Source: UBA4416 sp043718985 (lineage in GTDB: Bacteria; Bacteroidota; Bacteroidia; B-17B0; Aurantibacillaceae). From it: a stretch of 5,910 nucleotides of DNA. How positions within the stretch are numbered: position 1 is the stretch's first letter; each line of letters starts with the position of its first letter. The DNA lies in contig JAYSUQ010000050.1 of NCBI GenBank assembly GCA_043718985.1, positions 1-5,910 of the forward strand. The letters are read 5' to 3'. The position numbers and the translations under genes are program-made. Below the pieces are notes generated by a model. The model worked only from the letters and a program-made list of their open reading frames with translations, was not told where the DNA came from and searched no databases. Below are positions 1-5,877 of this stretch, piece by piece.

Positions 1-6
1 TTAATT

Positions 7-975
7 ATGAAGTTTTATTGTTTTTTTTTAATTATTTTTTGCAATAATTTATTTTGCCAAAAAATTGATTCTATTACAAATTTAACCAAACTAGAGAGTT
101 ATATTAAATTACAATATGAAAACGATTTTTTTAGTGCTACAGATAGATACTATACTCAAGGTATACAATTTTCATTCATCAATAAAATAATTAAACATTC
201 TCCTTTAAGTTACTTGCTAATTTCTATAAACAAAAACGCCATAAATTATTATGGTTTTAATGTTGAACAAAATTGTTTTACACCAAAGAGTATTAGGTAC
301 GATACGTTAAATTATTTAGAAAGGCCTTTTGCTGCTACTTTTTTTGTTTCGCATACGCTTAATTCTTTAAATATTCAACAAAAAACAGCTTTAAATACTC
401 AGTTGGATATTGGAATTATTGGTCCGTGCGCAAAATGCGAAGACGAGCAAAAAGCAATACATAAAGCATTAATTAATATTCGGCCATTAGGTTGGGAAAA
501 TCAATTAAAGACTGATTATATTATTAATTATAGGGTTAGTTTGGAAAAAGGCTTTGTTAATCAAAAGCATTTAGAGGTTATTGGAAAAGTAACTGCTAAA
601 ATTGGAAGTTTATATACCGATATGTTTTTTGGATTAACAGGAAGAATTGGCATACTTAATCCCTATTTTAATAATTTGGGAATGGATAGGCTTTCAAAAC
701 ATAATAATTCAAATTTTCAGTTGCATGGTGTTTTAAAAGGAGGTGTTAAACTTGTAGGATATAATGCTACCTTACAAGGTGGGCTTTTTAATGATAAATC
801 TATTTACACTATTTCAAATAATCGTGTGAGTAGATTAGTGATTGATGGAATGGCGGGTATTGTTTTAACGTACAAAAGGATTGGAATTGAATATAGTAAA
901 TTTTACTTGACTAAAGAGTTTTTAGAAGGCACAGAGCATGGATGGGGCAGGTGCCTAATTGTTTATAGTTTTTAA
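7..975 (+). CDS. LpxR-family outer-membrane lipid A deacylase
   Basis: Predicted outer-membrane beta-barrel hydrolase of the LpxR (DUF2219) family. Characterised members remove the 3'-linked acyl chains of lipid A at the outer surface of the outer membrane in a Ca2+-dependent reaction. Seen here: a signal peptide (about residues 1-17, likely cleaved before Gln18); the family motif YENDFF (37-42) followed by TDRYYTQG (45-52); ERPFAA (105-110), matching the family's 'RPYAG' segment; and IGPCAKCEDEQKAIHK (138-153) followed by GWENQL (162-167). N39/D40, Q148 and H152 line up with the catalytic Asn, Asp, Gln and His of Salmonella LpxR, and the Asn-to-His spacing of 113 equals the 9-to-122 spacing I recall for that enzyme. 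The length of 322 aa is close to the usual ~320, and the protein ends in Phe as barrels often do. The ATG is chosen because the signal peptide starts there; only 6 nt lie upstream, so the promoter is not visible. It converges with the Omp85 gene. Family assignment is firm; substrate and activity are inferred. Confidence 0.9.
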   Translation: MKFYCFFLIIFCNNLFCQKIDSITNLTKLESYIKLQYENDFFSATDRYYTQGIQFSFINKIIKHSPLSYLLISINKNAINYYGFNVEQNCFTPKSIRYDTLNYLERPFAATFFVSHTLNSLNIQQKTALNTQLDIGIIGPCAKCEDEQKAIHKALINIRPLGWENQLKTDYIINYRVSLEKGFVNQKHLEVIGKVTAKIGSLYTDMFFGLTGRIGILNPYFNNLGMDRLSKHNNSNFQLHGVLKGGVKLVGYNATLQGGLFNDKSIYTISNNRVSRLVIDGMAGIVLTYKRIGIEYSKFYLTKEFLEGTEHGWGRCLIVYSF

Positions 976-986
976 CGCATTATGAA

Positions 987-2759
987 TTAAAACAAGGCTG
1001 TTAAGCCTGCGTGTATTTTCCCAATTCTAAAATCAAAATTAGAGTTAAGCTGTTTTCCTAACGCATAACTTAAATTAAAAATACCAGCTTTGGTTTCAAA
1101 ATTTATACCAGCACCAACTCCAATTGGCATATCATTTAAGTAGGTTAAATTACTTGCATTTTCGTACCAAGCGCTTTCGGCAAACAAAAACAAGTTGCTG
1201 TTTTGTTCAAATAAAAACCGATATTCAACAGTTGGTATTACATAAGTTGATGCGTAAATACTTTCTTCGTCAAAACCCCGCAATGTTTTTAAGCCGCCAA
1301 TTCTAAATAATTCGTTGCGGTATAAAGTACTTCCAAAAACAGTTCCAAATTGTGAACTTAATTTTAACACATGGTTTTTATACACATTAATAAACGATGT
1401 TAGTGTTGCTTCTGATTGATATTGAGATGTTTTTAAATTAATGTTTTGATAGGCTATATCATTAATTTTAGGATTCCGTTTTATTACACGATTACCAACC
1501 GAGCCAATAACATTAAATGAAATTCCTTTTTTAGGATTAAACTTATAGTTTAATTTTTCAAAAAACAAACCTACACCATAAGCTTTTGTAACTACATCGG
1601 CATATTCGGGCAACACGGTGTTAAACTGCAAGCCCGCTGTTGATATAAGGTTGGCGTTACGTTGTTTGTAAAACACTTTAACGTGGTTTAAACCCGTGTA
1701 ATAATAATTTAAGCCAATGCTATTTGTTATGTCAATAAACGTGGTATCTTTTTTATACAATTTTAATAAATAATCGGAGCCAATAGGCAAGCCAGCAATG
1801 TAGGGGTAAATTAAATTTAATTTTAAATCTTGTGTTTGCGATTGTAATCGGCGCCAATTTAAATCAATGGTTTCGCCACTTTTAAATAAATTATTTACAA
1901 GTTTTATTTTTAAATCGCCAGTAAAAATTGTTTTACCTTTTTCGTTTGGCTGCATACCAATTATGCCGTCAAATTGTGAGGCGTTTTTTTTATCTAAAAA
2001 CAAAAACAATTTATTGTATTTGTTTGTTAATTGTAAATATGATGGTTTAGTTTCGGTAACAAAAGGTAATTGCTTTAATTTAGATGAAGCTAATTTATAC
2101 GCAATTTCATTATATGGCATACCGTTTTTAATGCCTAAGTATCGAGATAAAAATTTATACGAAACCTTGCCATTACCTATTGTAACAAGGCTATCGAGTT
2201 TTATTAAAATATTTTTTTCGATAATTAAATTGGCTTTTATGTTTTGATTTGTAATAGTAACACTATCGAGTTTTGCTAATGCAAATGGATAGCCATGGTT
2301 TTCGTAATAGGTAATTATTTTTTGTAAAAAAACGTTAAGTTCGTTGTTTTTAAAAGGGCGTTTTGTAAAAAATTGCTCACCATAACCTAATTTATGCACT
2401 ACGTTTTGTTGCTCTAAATTACAAGTTAAATTTACCCATTTGTAAGCATTGCCAATGTGCAAAAAAGCAGTATGGTTTTTTAATGAGTCGGTTATAACGC
2501 TATCAATACTAGCTGCAATGTAGCCTTTGTTTAATAATGATAAATAAACTGTATTAAGTTGCTTAGTTAGCAATTGTTGCGATGCAAATTGTTTTACATA
2601 ATTAATTTTTTTAAATACATTTTGCGTATCAGTATTAACAATGATTAAGGTATGCATTTGCGCCCTTGCAACTTGGCAAATGCAACTAAATAAAAGTAAA
2701 AAATATGTTATTTTTTTATTCAATATTGTAATAGCTAAAGTAATTGTTTTTAACTTCAC
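987..2759 (-). CDS. Omp85-superfamily (BamA/TamA-like) outer membrane protein, short paralogue
   Basis: Predicted outer-membrane barrel with periplasmic POTRA domains. The superfamily inserts or translocates proteins (BamA, TamA, two-partner secretion) or moves lipids. Seen here: an N-terminal hydrophobic signal ending ARA-Q (Gln34 as likely +1); POTRA-like alpha/beta repeats at about 55-112, 131-183 and 187-258; and a beta-rich barrel from about 262 to 590. The barrel contains FRIGGLKTLRGFDEE (485-499), whose R494-G495-F496 matches the conserved Omp85 (V/L)RG(F/Y) motif, and the chain ends in Phe590. At 590 aa it is much shorter than a typical Bacteroidota BamA of more than 800 aa, so it is more likely an accessory paralogue than the essential BamA. 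The start is uncertain. GTG at 2757-2759 gives the longest form; TTG at 2721-2723 (codon 13) gives a cleaner signal peptide beginning MNKKITYFLL. No in-frame ATG precedes the signal, and an in-frame stop lies just upstream at 2766-2768. The cargo is unknown. Confidence 0.85.
   Translation of the reverse strand: MKLKTITLAITILNKKITYFLLLFSCICQVARAQMHTLIIVNTDTQNVFKKINYVKQFASQQLLTKQLNTVYLSLLNKGYIAASIDSVITDSLKNHTAFLHIGNAYKWVNLTCNLEQQNVVHKLGYGEQFFTKRPFKNNELNVFLQKIITYYENHGYPFALAKLDSVTITNQNIKANLIIEKNILIKLDSLVTIGNGKVSYKFLSRYLGIKNGMPYNEIAYKLASSKLKQLPFVTETKPSYLQLTNKYNKLFLFLDKKNASQFDGIIGMQPNEKGKTIFTGDLKIKLVNNLFKSGETIDLNWRRLQSQTQDLKLNLIYPYIAGLPIGSDYLLKLYKKDTTFIDITNSIGLNYYYTGLNHVKVFYKQRNANLISTAGLQFNTVLPEYADVVTKAYGVGLFFEKLNYKFNPKKGISFNVIGSVGNRVIKRNPKINDIAYQNINLKTSQYQSEATLTSFINVYKNHVLKLSSQFGTVFGSTLYRNELFRIGGLKTLRGFDEESIYASTYVIPTVEYRFLFEQNSNLFLFAESAWYENASNLTYLNDMPIGVGAGINFETKAGIFNLSYALGKQLNSNFDFRIGKIHAGLTALF
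995..1008 (-). terminator. Possible intrinsic terminator overlapping the 3' end of the Omp85 gene
   Basis: A perfect 5-bp stem (AGGCT/AGCCT) closes a 4-nt loop. Read on the minus strand it is followed by the T-rich run TGTTTTAATT across the stop codon at 987-989. The hairpin lies within the last codons of the Omp85 gene and next to the convergent LpxR gene, where a terminator would be expected. The stem is short and the T-run interrupted, so this may be chance. No better hairpin is visible for either gene. Confidence 0.3.
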
Positions 2760-2784
2760 TAAAAATTATAAAACCTAATAACGT

Positions 2785-3375
2785 ATGAAAAGAATAATTA
2801 GTATAGTTGCCATTGGCGCATTGTGTTTTTTTGGATTAACTTATGGCTGTAGTAAACGCAACTCGTTTGTAGATTTAAACGAAACAGTTTTATCACAATG
2901 GCACCAAGTAGAAAGCCAGTATCAACGCAGGCTAGATTTAATACCATCAATAGTAAAAACAGTTGAAGCAGAGGCTAACTTTGAAAAAAGTACCTTAACT
3001 GCTATTGCCGAGGCGCGTGCAAAAGCTACACAAGTAACAATTGACCCTACAAAATTAACTCCCGAAACAATTGAAAAATACAAAGCAGCACAAGGCGAGC
3101 TATCATCTGCTATTAGTAAATTATTAATGGTTACCGAAAATTATCCAAACCTAAAATCGAGCGCTGCATTTAGCGAATTACGTGTTGAGTTAGAGGGTTG
3201 TGAAAACAGAATTGCTGTTGAGCGCATGAAATATAACGATGTGGTAAAAGATTTTAATGCAAGCATTAAAAAGATACCAGCAAGTTTATTTGCTTGGGGT
3301 TACAAAGATGCCACGTACTTTACTGCCGATGCTGGTGCAGAAAAAGCACCTAAAGTAGATTTCAATATTAAATAA
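2785..3375 (+). CDS. lemA: LemA family protein
   Basis: LemA proteins are membrane-anchored helical-bundle proteins, widespread in bacteria, with no settled biochemical role. Seen here: a short basic N-terminus and hydrophobic segment (about 3-21) ending at Cys22 (LTYGC), which may be a lipidation site though the lipobox is imperfect; the family signature WHQVESQYQRRLDLIP (39-54) followed by SIVKTVEAEA; an AIAEARAKA helix (73-81); and the C-terminal signature TENYPNLKSS (117-126), then ELRVELEGCENRIAVER (131-147) and YNDVVKDFN (150-158). The length of 196 aa is typical. The ATG is chosen because the signal or anchor begins there; no Shine-Dalgarno is seen, as usual in Bacteroidota. It is first in an operon with two TPM-domain genes, its stop overlapping the next start (TAATG), and divergent from the Omp85 gene by 25 nt. 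LemA next to TPM genes is a recurrent arrangement and suggests a joint envelope role. Family assignment is very sure; function is unknown. Confidence 0.95.
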   Translation: MKRIISIVAIGALCFFGLTYGCSKRNSFVDLNETVLSQWHQVESQYQRRLDLIPSIVKTVEAEANFEKSTLTAIAEARAKATQVTIDPTKLTPETIEKYKAAQGELSSAISKLLMVTENYPNLKSSAAFSELRVELEGCENRIAVERMKYNDVVKDFNASIKKIPASLFAWGYKDATYFTADAGAEKAPKVDFNIK

Positions 3376-3812
3376 TGAAGTGGTTTAAGTTTAGATTAAT
3401 ATCTAAGGCCCACGAAATTCGGTTAATAAAAGCCATACAATTAGCCGAGTTACAAACCTCAGGCGAAATACGTGTGCACTTAGATAAAAAATGTAAAACT
3501 GATGCCATGAGCGAATGTAAATTTTATTTCGAAAAACTTAATATGCATAAAACTAAAGAGCGCAATGGCATTTTGTTTTATGTAGCTATTAAATCAAAAA
3601 GTTTTGCAGTTTGGGGCGATGAAGGAATTCATCAAAAAGTAAACCAACAATTTTGGGATACACTTAAAAATTCATCTATCGCATTATTTAAACAAAATAA
3701 ATTTATTGAAGCCTTAGAAACCTCTATTCATTCGTGTGGCCAACAGCTAAAAACTTATTTCCCATTTGATAAATCAGATACAAACGAACTCCCTAACGAC
3801 ATATCGTATTGA
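3375..3812 (+). CDS. Small soluble TPM-domain protein
   Basis: A TPM-domain protein (TLP18.3/Psb32/MOLO-1 fold). Plant TLP18.3 has reported acid phosphatase activity and takes part in photosystem II repair, but the biochemical role of bacterial members is unsettled. Seen here: AELQTSGEIRVHL (24-36), the start of the domain; ERNGILFYVAIKSKSFAVWGDEGIH (within 62-86), matching the core strand and the 'GDxGI' loop; then FWDTL (93-97) and a C-terminal helix ending near YFPF (128-131). There is no signal peptide or membrane segment, so it should be cytoplasmic, in contrast to its exported neighbour. Its 145 aa resembles, from memory, the structurally solved stand-alone TPM protein BA42 of the Bacteroidota species Bizionia argentinensis. 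The ATG overlaps the lemA stop by 1 nt, and its own TGA overlaps the next start by 4 nt, which suggests translational coupling. A phosphatase label would be over-annotation. Confidence 0.9.
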   Translation: MKWFKFRLISKAHEIRLIKAIQLAELQTSGEIRVHLDKKCKTDAMSECKFYFEKLNMHKTKERNGILFYVAIKSKSFAVWGDEGIHQKVNQQFWDTLKNSSIALFKQNKFIEALETSIHSCGQQLKTYFPFDKSDTNELPNDISY

Positions 3813-4546
3813 AACTAAATAAATATATATGTTTTATAATGCTTACGCTTATAATAAGTGTAAGCATTGCGCAAATACCTGCGCGCCCATCTCCTGCAAA
3901 ACTTTATAATAATTTAAGCAAAGCATTTCCCGATTTTTTATCGCAACAAAATGCTATAAAACTAGAACAGAAGCTCGAAGATTTTAGCACTCAAACATCC
4001 AACCAAATTTGTGTGGTGGTGGTTGATGATTTTGACGGAGAAGATCAATCGAGTTTTGCCACTGGCATTTTAAACTCGTGGGGCATTGGGCAAAAAAAAA
4101 CAAATAATGGTTTAGTTATTTTAGTAAAACCTACTGGTGGCAAAGGCGAACGAAAGCTGTTTATAGCAGTAGGGTATGGCCTAGAGGGCGCAATTACCGA
4201 CTTACAAACTAAGCACATACGCGAAGATGATATACAGCCTTTATTTAAAAAAGGCTTATTTTTTGAGGGCTTAGATGCTGGGATTAACTCATTAATGCTT
4301 GCCGCAAAAGGCGAATACAATGTAAAAGCAGCCAAAAAACAAGAAAACAGTATTATACCAATAATAATAATTATAGTTATTTTTTTAATATTATTTGCAG
4401 GCCAAGGAGGGGGGCGTAGTGGTGGCGGAATCACTTATTTTGGTGGCGGTTCGTCGTTTGGTGGTTTTAGTGGTGGTGGCGGCTCGTCGTTTGGTGGTTT
4501 TGGCGGCGGTGGTGGTGGCGGCGGTGGTTCGGGTGGAAGTTGGTAA
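3809..4546 (+). CDS. Exported membrane-anchored TPM-domain protein with Gly-rich tail (YgcG type)
   Basis: A YgcG-like TPM protein. Seen here: a signal peptide (about 1-21, SIA before Gln22); a TPM domain at about 40-165 that includes the strand QICVVVVDDF (66-75), the loop GIGQKKTNNGLVILV (92-106) and VGYGLEGAITD (121-131); one hydrophobic helix rich in Ile (181-197); and a tail of about 48 residues made almost entirely of Gly, Ser and Phe, ending GGSGGSW. A Gly-rich tail ending in Ser-Trp is common in this family. The likely topology is a periplasmic TPM domain, one membrane pass and a cytoplasmic tail. The start is TTG at 3809-3811, sharing 4 nt with the previous stop (TTGA). It supplies the Lys residues expected at a signal-peptide start, whereas the first ATG (3839, Met11) would leave a signal with no positive charge. 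It is last of the lemA-TPM-TPM operon. An A9 run (4092-4100) and a G6 run (4409-4414) lie inside the gene. Function is unknown. Confidence 0.9.
   Translation: MKLNKYICFIMLTLIISVSIAQIPARPSPAKLYNNLSKAFPDFLSQQNAIKLEQKLEDFSTQTSNQICVVVVDDFDGEDQSSFATGILNSWGIGQKKTNNGLVILVKPTGGKGERKLFIAVGYGLEGAITDLQTKHIREDDIQPLFKKGLFFEGLDAGINSLMLAAKGEYNVKAAKKQENSIIPIIIIIVIFLILFAGQGGGRSGGGITYFGGGSSFGGFSGGGGSSFGGFGGGGGGGGGSGGSW
4442..4501 (+). repeat. Two-copy 33-nt in-frame repeat in the Gly-rich tail
   Basis: A 27-nt unit at 4442-4468 recurs at 4475-4501 with one silent difference (GGT/GGC), a period of 33 nt or 11 codons. Each copy encodes GGGSSFGGF. The repeat lies in the Gly-rich tail of the YgcG-type protein and probably arose by duplication within a low-complexity, G-rich stretch. 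Such stretches vary in length among homologues. Confidence 0.85.
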
Positions 4547-4567
4547 TTTTTCACTAAATTTACTTTG
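4540..4567 (+). promoter_or_regulatory. Candidate Bacteroidota-type promoter for the T9SS cargo gene
   Basis: TTG at 4540-4542 and TTACTTTG at 4560-4567 are separated by 17 nt. The known Flavobacterium/Bacteroides consensus is a -33 TTG and a -7 TAnnTTTG spaced about 17-23 nt apart, so the -7 box has one mismatch and the spacing is at the lower limit. It overlaps the end of the upstream TPM gene and would give a leader of about 30 nt before the ATG at 4603. In such AT-rich DNA a match of this quality can occur by chance. Read-through from the LemA operon is the alternative, as no terminator is visible in 4547-4602. Confidence 0.35.
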
Positions 4568-4602
4568 TTCTGAAAAAAATATAACAAATTAATAAAACAC
4601 AT

Positions 4603-5730
4603 ATGAAAAAAATTTTACTAATTACCTCTATCAGTTTAATAACTATAATTGCAAAAGGGCAAATAACAATTTCAACATCACAAATGCCAGTTAGTGGCGA
4701 TACAATTCGTTATAGTAATGCAACTTTAGCATCTGTTGGAGATTATACTACCACTGGTACAAACCACACTTGGGATTTTAGTACTCTAGTGCCAACGGGC
4801 CAAGCTATACGTGCTTTTAAAAATGGGCTTCAAACCCCTTATAGTATTATTTTTGGTTTTACAGCTTATGGCGAAAAAACGCAAGATACAGTGCCTATTC
4901 CTAACATACCAATACCAGGCGTTCCTGCAATTAGCATAACCGATGTGTATAGTTTTTATAGTAAAAATTCTGCTAAATTTATTGCCGAAGGTTTGGGGTT
5001 AAAAATAAATGGCATACCCGTTCCTAATTTTTATTCGGATGAAGATGAACTTTATTTATTCTCTTTAAATTATAATGATAGAGATTCAACTAAATTTAGA
5101 TTTTCAACTATATCAAATACGCTTATTCCTTTTCAGTATGTAAAACAAGGGCATCGCATTACCGAAGCCGATGGTTGGGGTAGCGTAACAACACCTTACG
5201 GTACAGCAAATTGTTTGCGAATTGTAACAACACAGTATTCTATTGATACTATTAAAGGCACTTTTACCGTGCCAGTTGTTGGTACTGTTATGCCATTTGC
5301 TTTTGGATTTAAAAATTATGTTCGTAGTTACCAATGGTTAACATTAGGTGAGCACATACCTTATTTAGAAGTAAGTGGAAACCTTGTTGGAACAACCTTT
5401 ACACCAACACAAGCCAAATATAGGCAAGCAATTGTTTCGTTTGTTGGTTTGGCTAAAAACTCTAAAAACGAATTAAATATAAATGCATATCCTAACCCTG
5501 CTTGTAACCAAATAACGCTATTGTTGCCAAATACAATTAATGAGTTAGTAGTTAAATTATATACAATTGATGGCAAAAAAATTAAAACCGAACTAATTAA
5601 ACAAAACGAATTGTTTGATAATAAGGCAAACATAAACGTATCGCAATTACAGGCTGGTATTTATTTTGTTGAATTAAATGCAAATAATAAAACACAAAAA
5701 CTAAAAATTGTAATTCAGTATAGTCCTTAA
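4603..5730 (+). CDS. Secreted T9SS cargo protein with type A sorting domain; main domain unrecognised
   Basis: Predicted to be exported by Sec, then carried across the outer membrane by the type IX secretion system and either anchored on the surface or released. Seen here: a signal peptide MKKILLITSI... cut before Gln20, and a C-terminal sorting domain at about 290-375. The latter begins LNINAYPNPA (291-300, YPNP at 296-299), followed by VKLYTIDGKKI (317-327), the conserved VSQLQAGIYFVEL (346-358) and a basic end (KTQKLKIVI). The region from about 21 to 285 matches no family I can name. It is rich in Thr, Ser, Tyr and short beta segments, with NHTWDFS (54-60), a Pro-rich run (98-108), an acidic patch YSDEDELY (144-151) and ADGWGSVTTPYGTANCLRI (189-207). 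The last resembles segments I recall from other uncharacterised T9SS proteins. No catalytic motif is visible, so adhesive or structural roles are possible but unproven. The ATG is preceded by A-rich sequence and no Shine-Dalgarno. It lies 56 nt after the TPM operon. Confidence 0.88.
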   Translation: MKKILLITSISLITIIAKGQITISTSQMPVSGDTIRYSNATLASVGDYTTTGTNHTWDFSTLVPTGQAIRAFKNGLQTPYSIIFGFTAYGEKTQDTVPIPNIPIPGVPAISITDVYSFYSKNSAKFIAEGLGLKINGIPVPNFYSDEDELYLFSLNYNDRDSTKFRFSTISNTLIPFQYVKQGHRITEADGWGSVTTPYGTANCLRIVTTQYSIDTIKGTFTVPVVGTVMPFAFGFKNYVRSYQWLTLGEHIPYLEVSGNLVGTTFTPTQAKYRQAIVSFVGLAKNSKNELNINAYPNPACNQITLLLPNTINELVVKLYTIDGKKIKTELIKQNELFDNKANINVSQLQAGIYFVELNANNKTQKLKIVIQYSP

Positions 5731-5773
5731 TTCTTTTACACTTTCTTTTATTTTAAACTGAATTGGTTTTGCC

Positions 5774-5789
5774 ATAAATATATATTTAT
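5774..5789. repeat. Perfect 16-nt AT-only palindrome
   Basis: ATAAATATATATTTAT reads the same on both strands, centred between 5781 and 5782, about 45 nt after the stop of the T9SS cargo gene. It is made only of A and T, so a hairpin would be weak, and no T-tract directly follows. It could help end transcription, be a site for a dimeric or nucleoid protein, or reflect base composition. Confidence 0.5.
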
Positions 5790-5854
5790 AATTTAGTCCA
5801 AATATATTAAAAAAATATGGCTATCCGATTATCACACATTAAAAAGTCCTTATA

Positions 5855-5877
5855 TTTAGGGAATGTTATATCCTAAA
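5855..5877. repeat. Inverted repeat around the start of the partial right-edge gene
   Basis: TTTAGG (5855-5860) and CCTAAA (5872-5877) form a 6-bp inverted repeat with an 11-nt spacer that contains the ATG at 5863. If real, it could be an operator or an RNA hairpin hiding the start codon. Two 6-nt arms in AT-rich DNA are easily found by chance. Confidence 0.3.

Noticed and set aside
1124..1306. Open frame of 60 codons on the plus strand
   Set aside because: Antisense to the barrel region of the Omp85 gene, which carries the conserved LRGF motif; no support as a gene.
1867..2247. Open frame of 126 codons on the plus strand
   Set aside because: It lies wholly inside and antisense to the Omp85 gene and shows no recognisable motif or signal; a shadow frame.
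2751..2758. TAACTTCA as a -7 promoter box for lemA, with TTG at 2726-2728
   Set aside because: Two of the six fixed positions of TAnnTTTG fail; too weak in DNA of this composition.
3839..3841. ATG as the start of the YgcG-type TPM gene instead of TTG 3809
   Set aside because: It would remove the Lys residues of the signal peptide and break the 4-nt overlap with the upstream gene; kept only as an alternative.
4045..4434. Open frame of 129 codons on the minus strand
   Set aside because: Antisense to the TPM gene; its Pro-rich start is just the complement of the Gly-rich tail.
4395..4592. Open frame of 65 codons on the plus strand, shifted relative to the TPM gene
   Set aside because: The Val/Arg-rich product results from reading GGT/GGC repeats in another frame; relevant only if slippage at the G6 run occurs.
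5113..5334. Minus-strand open frame of 73 codons
   Set aside because: Antisense shadow within the T9SS cargo gene, with no motif.
5361..5633. Minus-strand open frame of 90 codons
   Set aside because: Antisense to the T9SS sorting domain, which is clearly the coding frame.
5742..5768. AAAC/GTTT pair as a terminator hairpin after the T9SS gene
   Set aside because: A 4-bp AT-rich stem with a 7-nt loop and no adequate T-tract.
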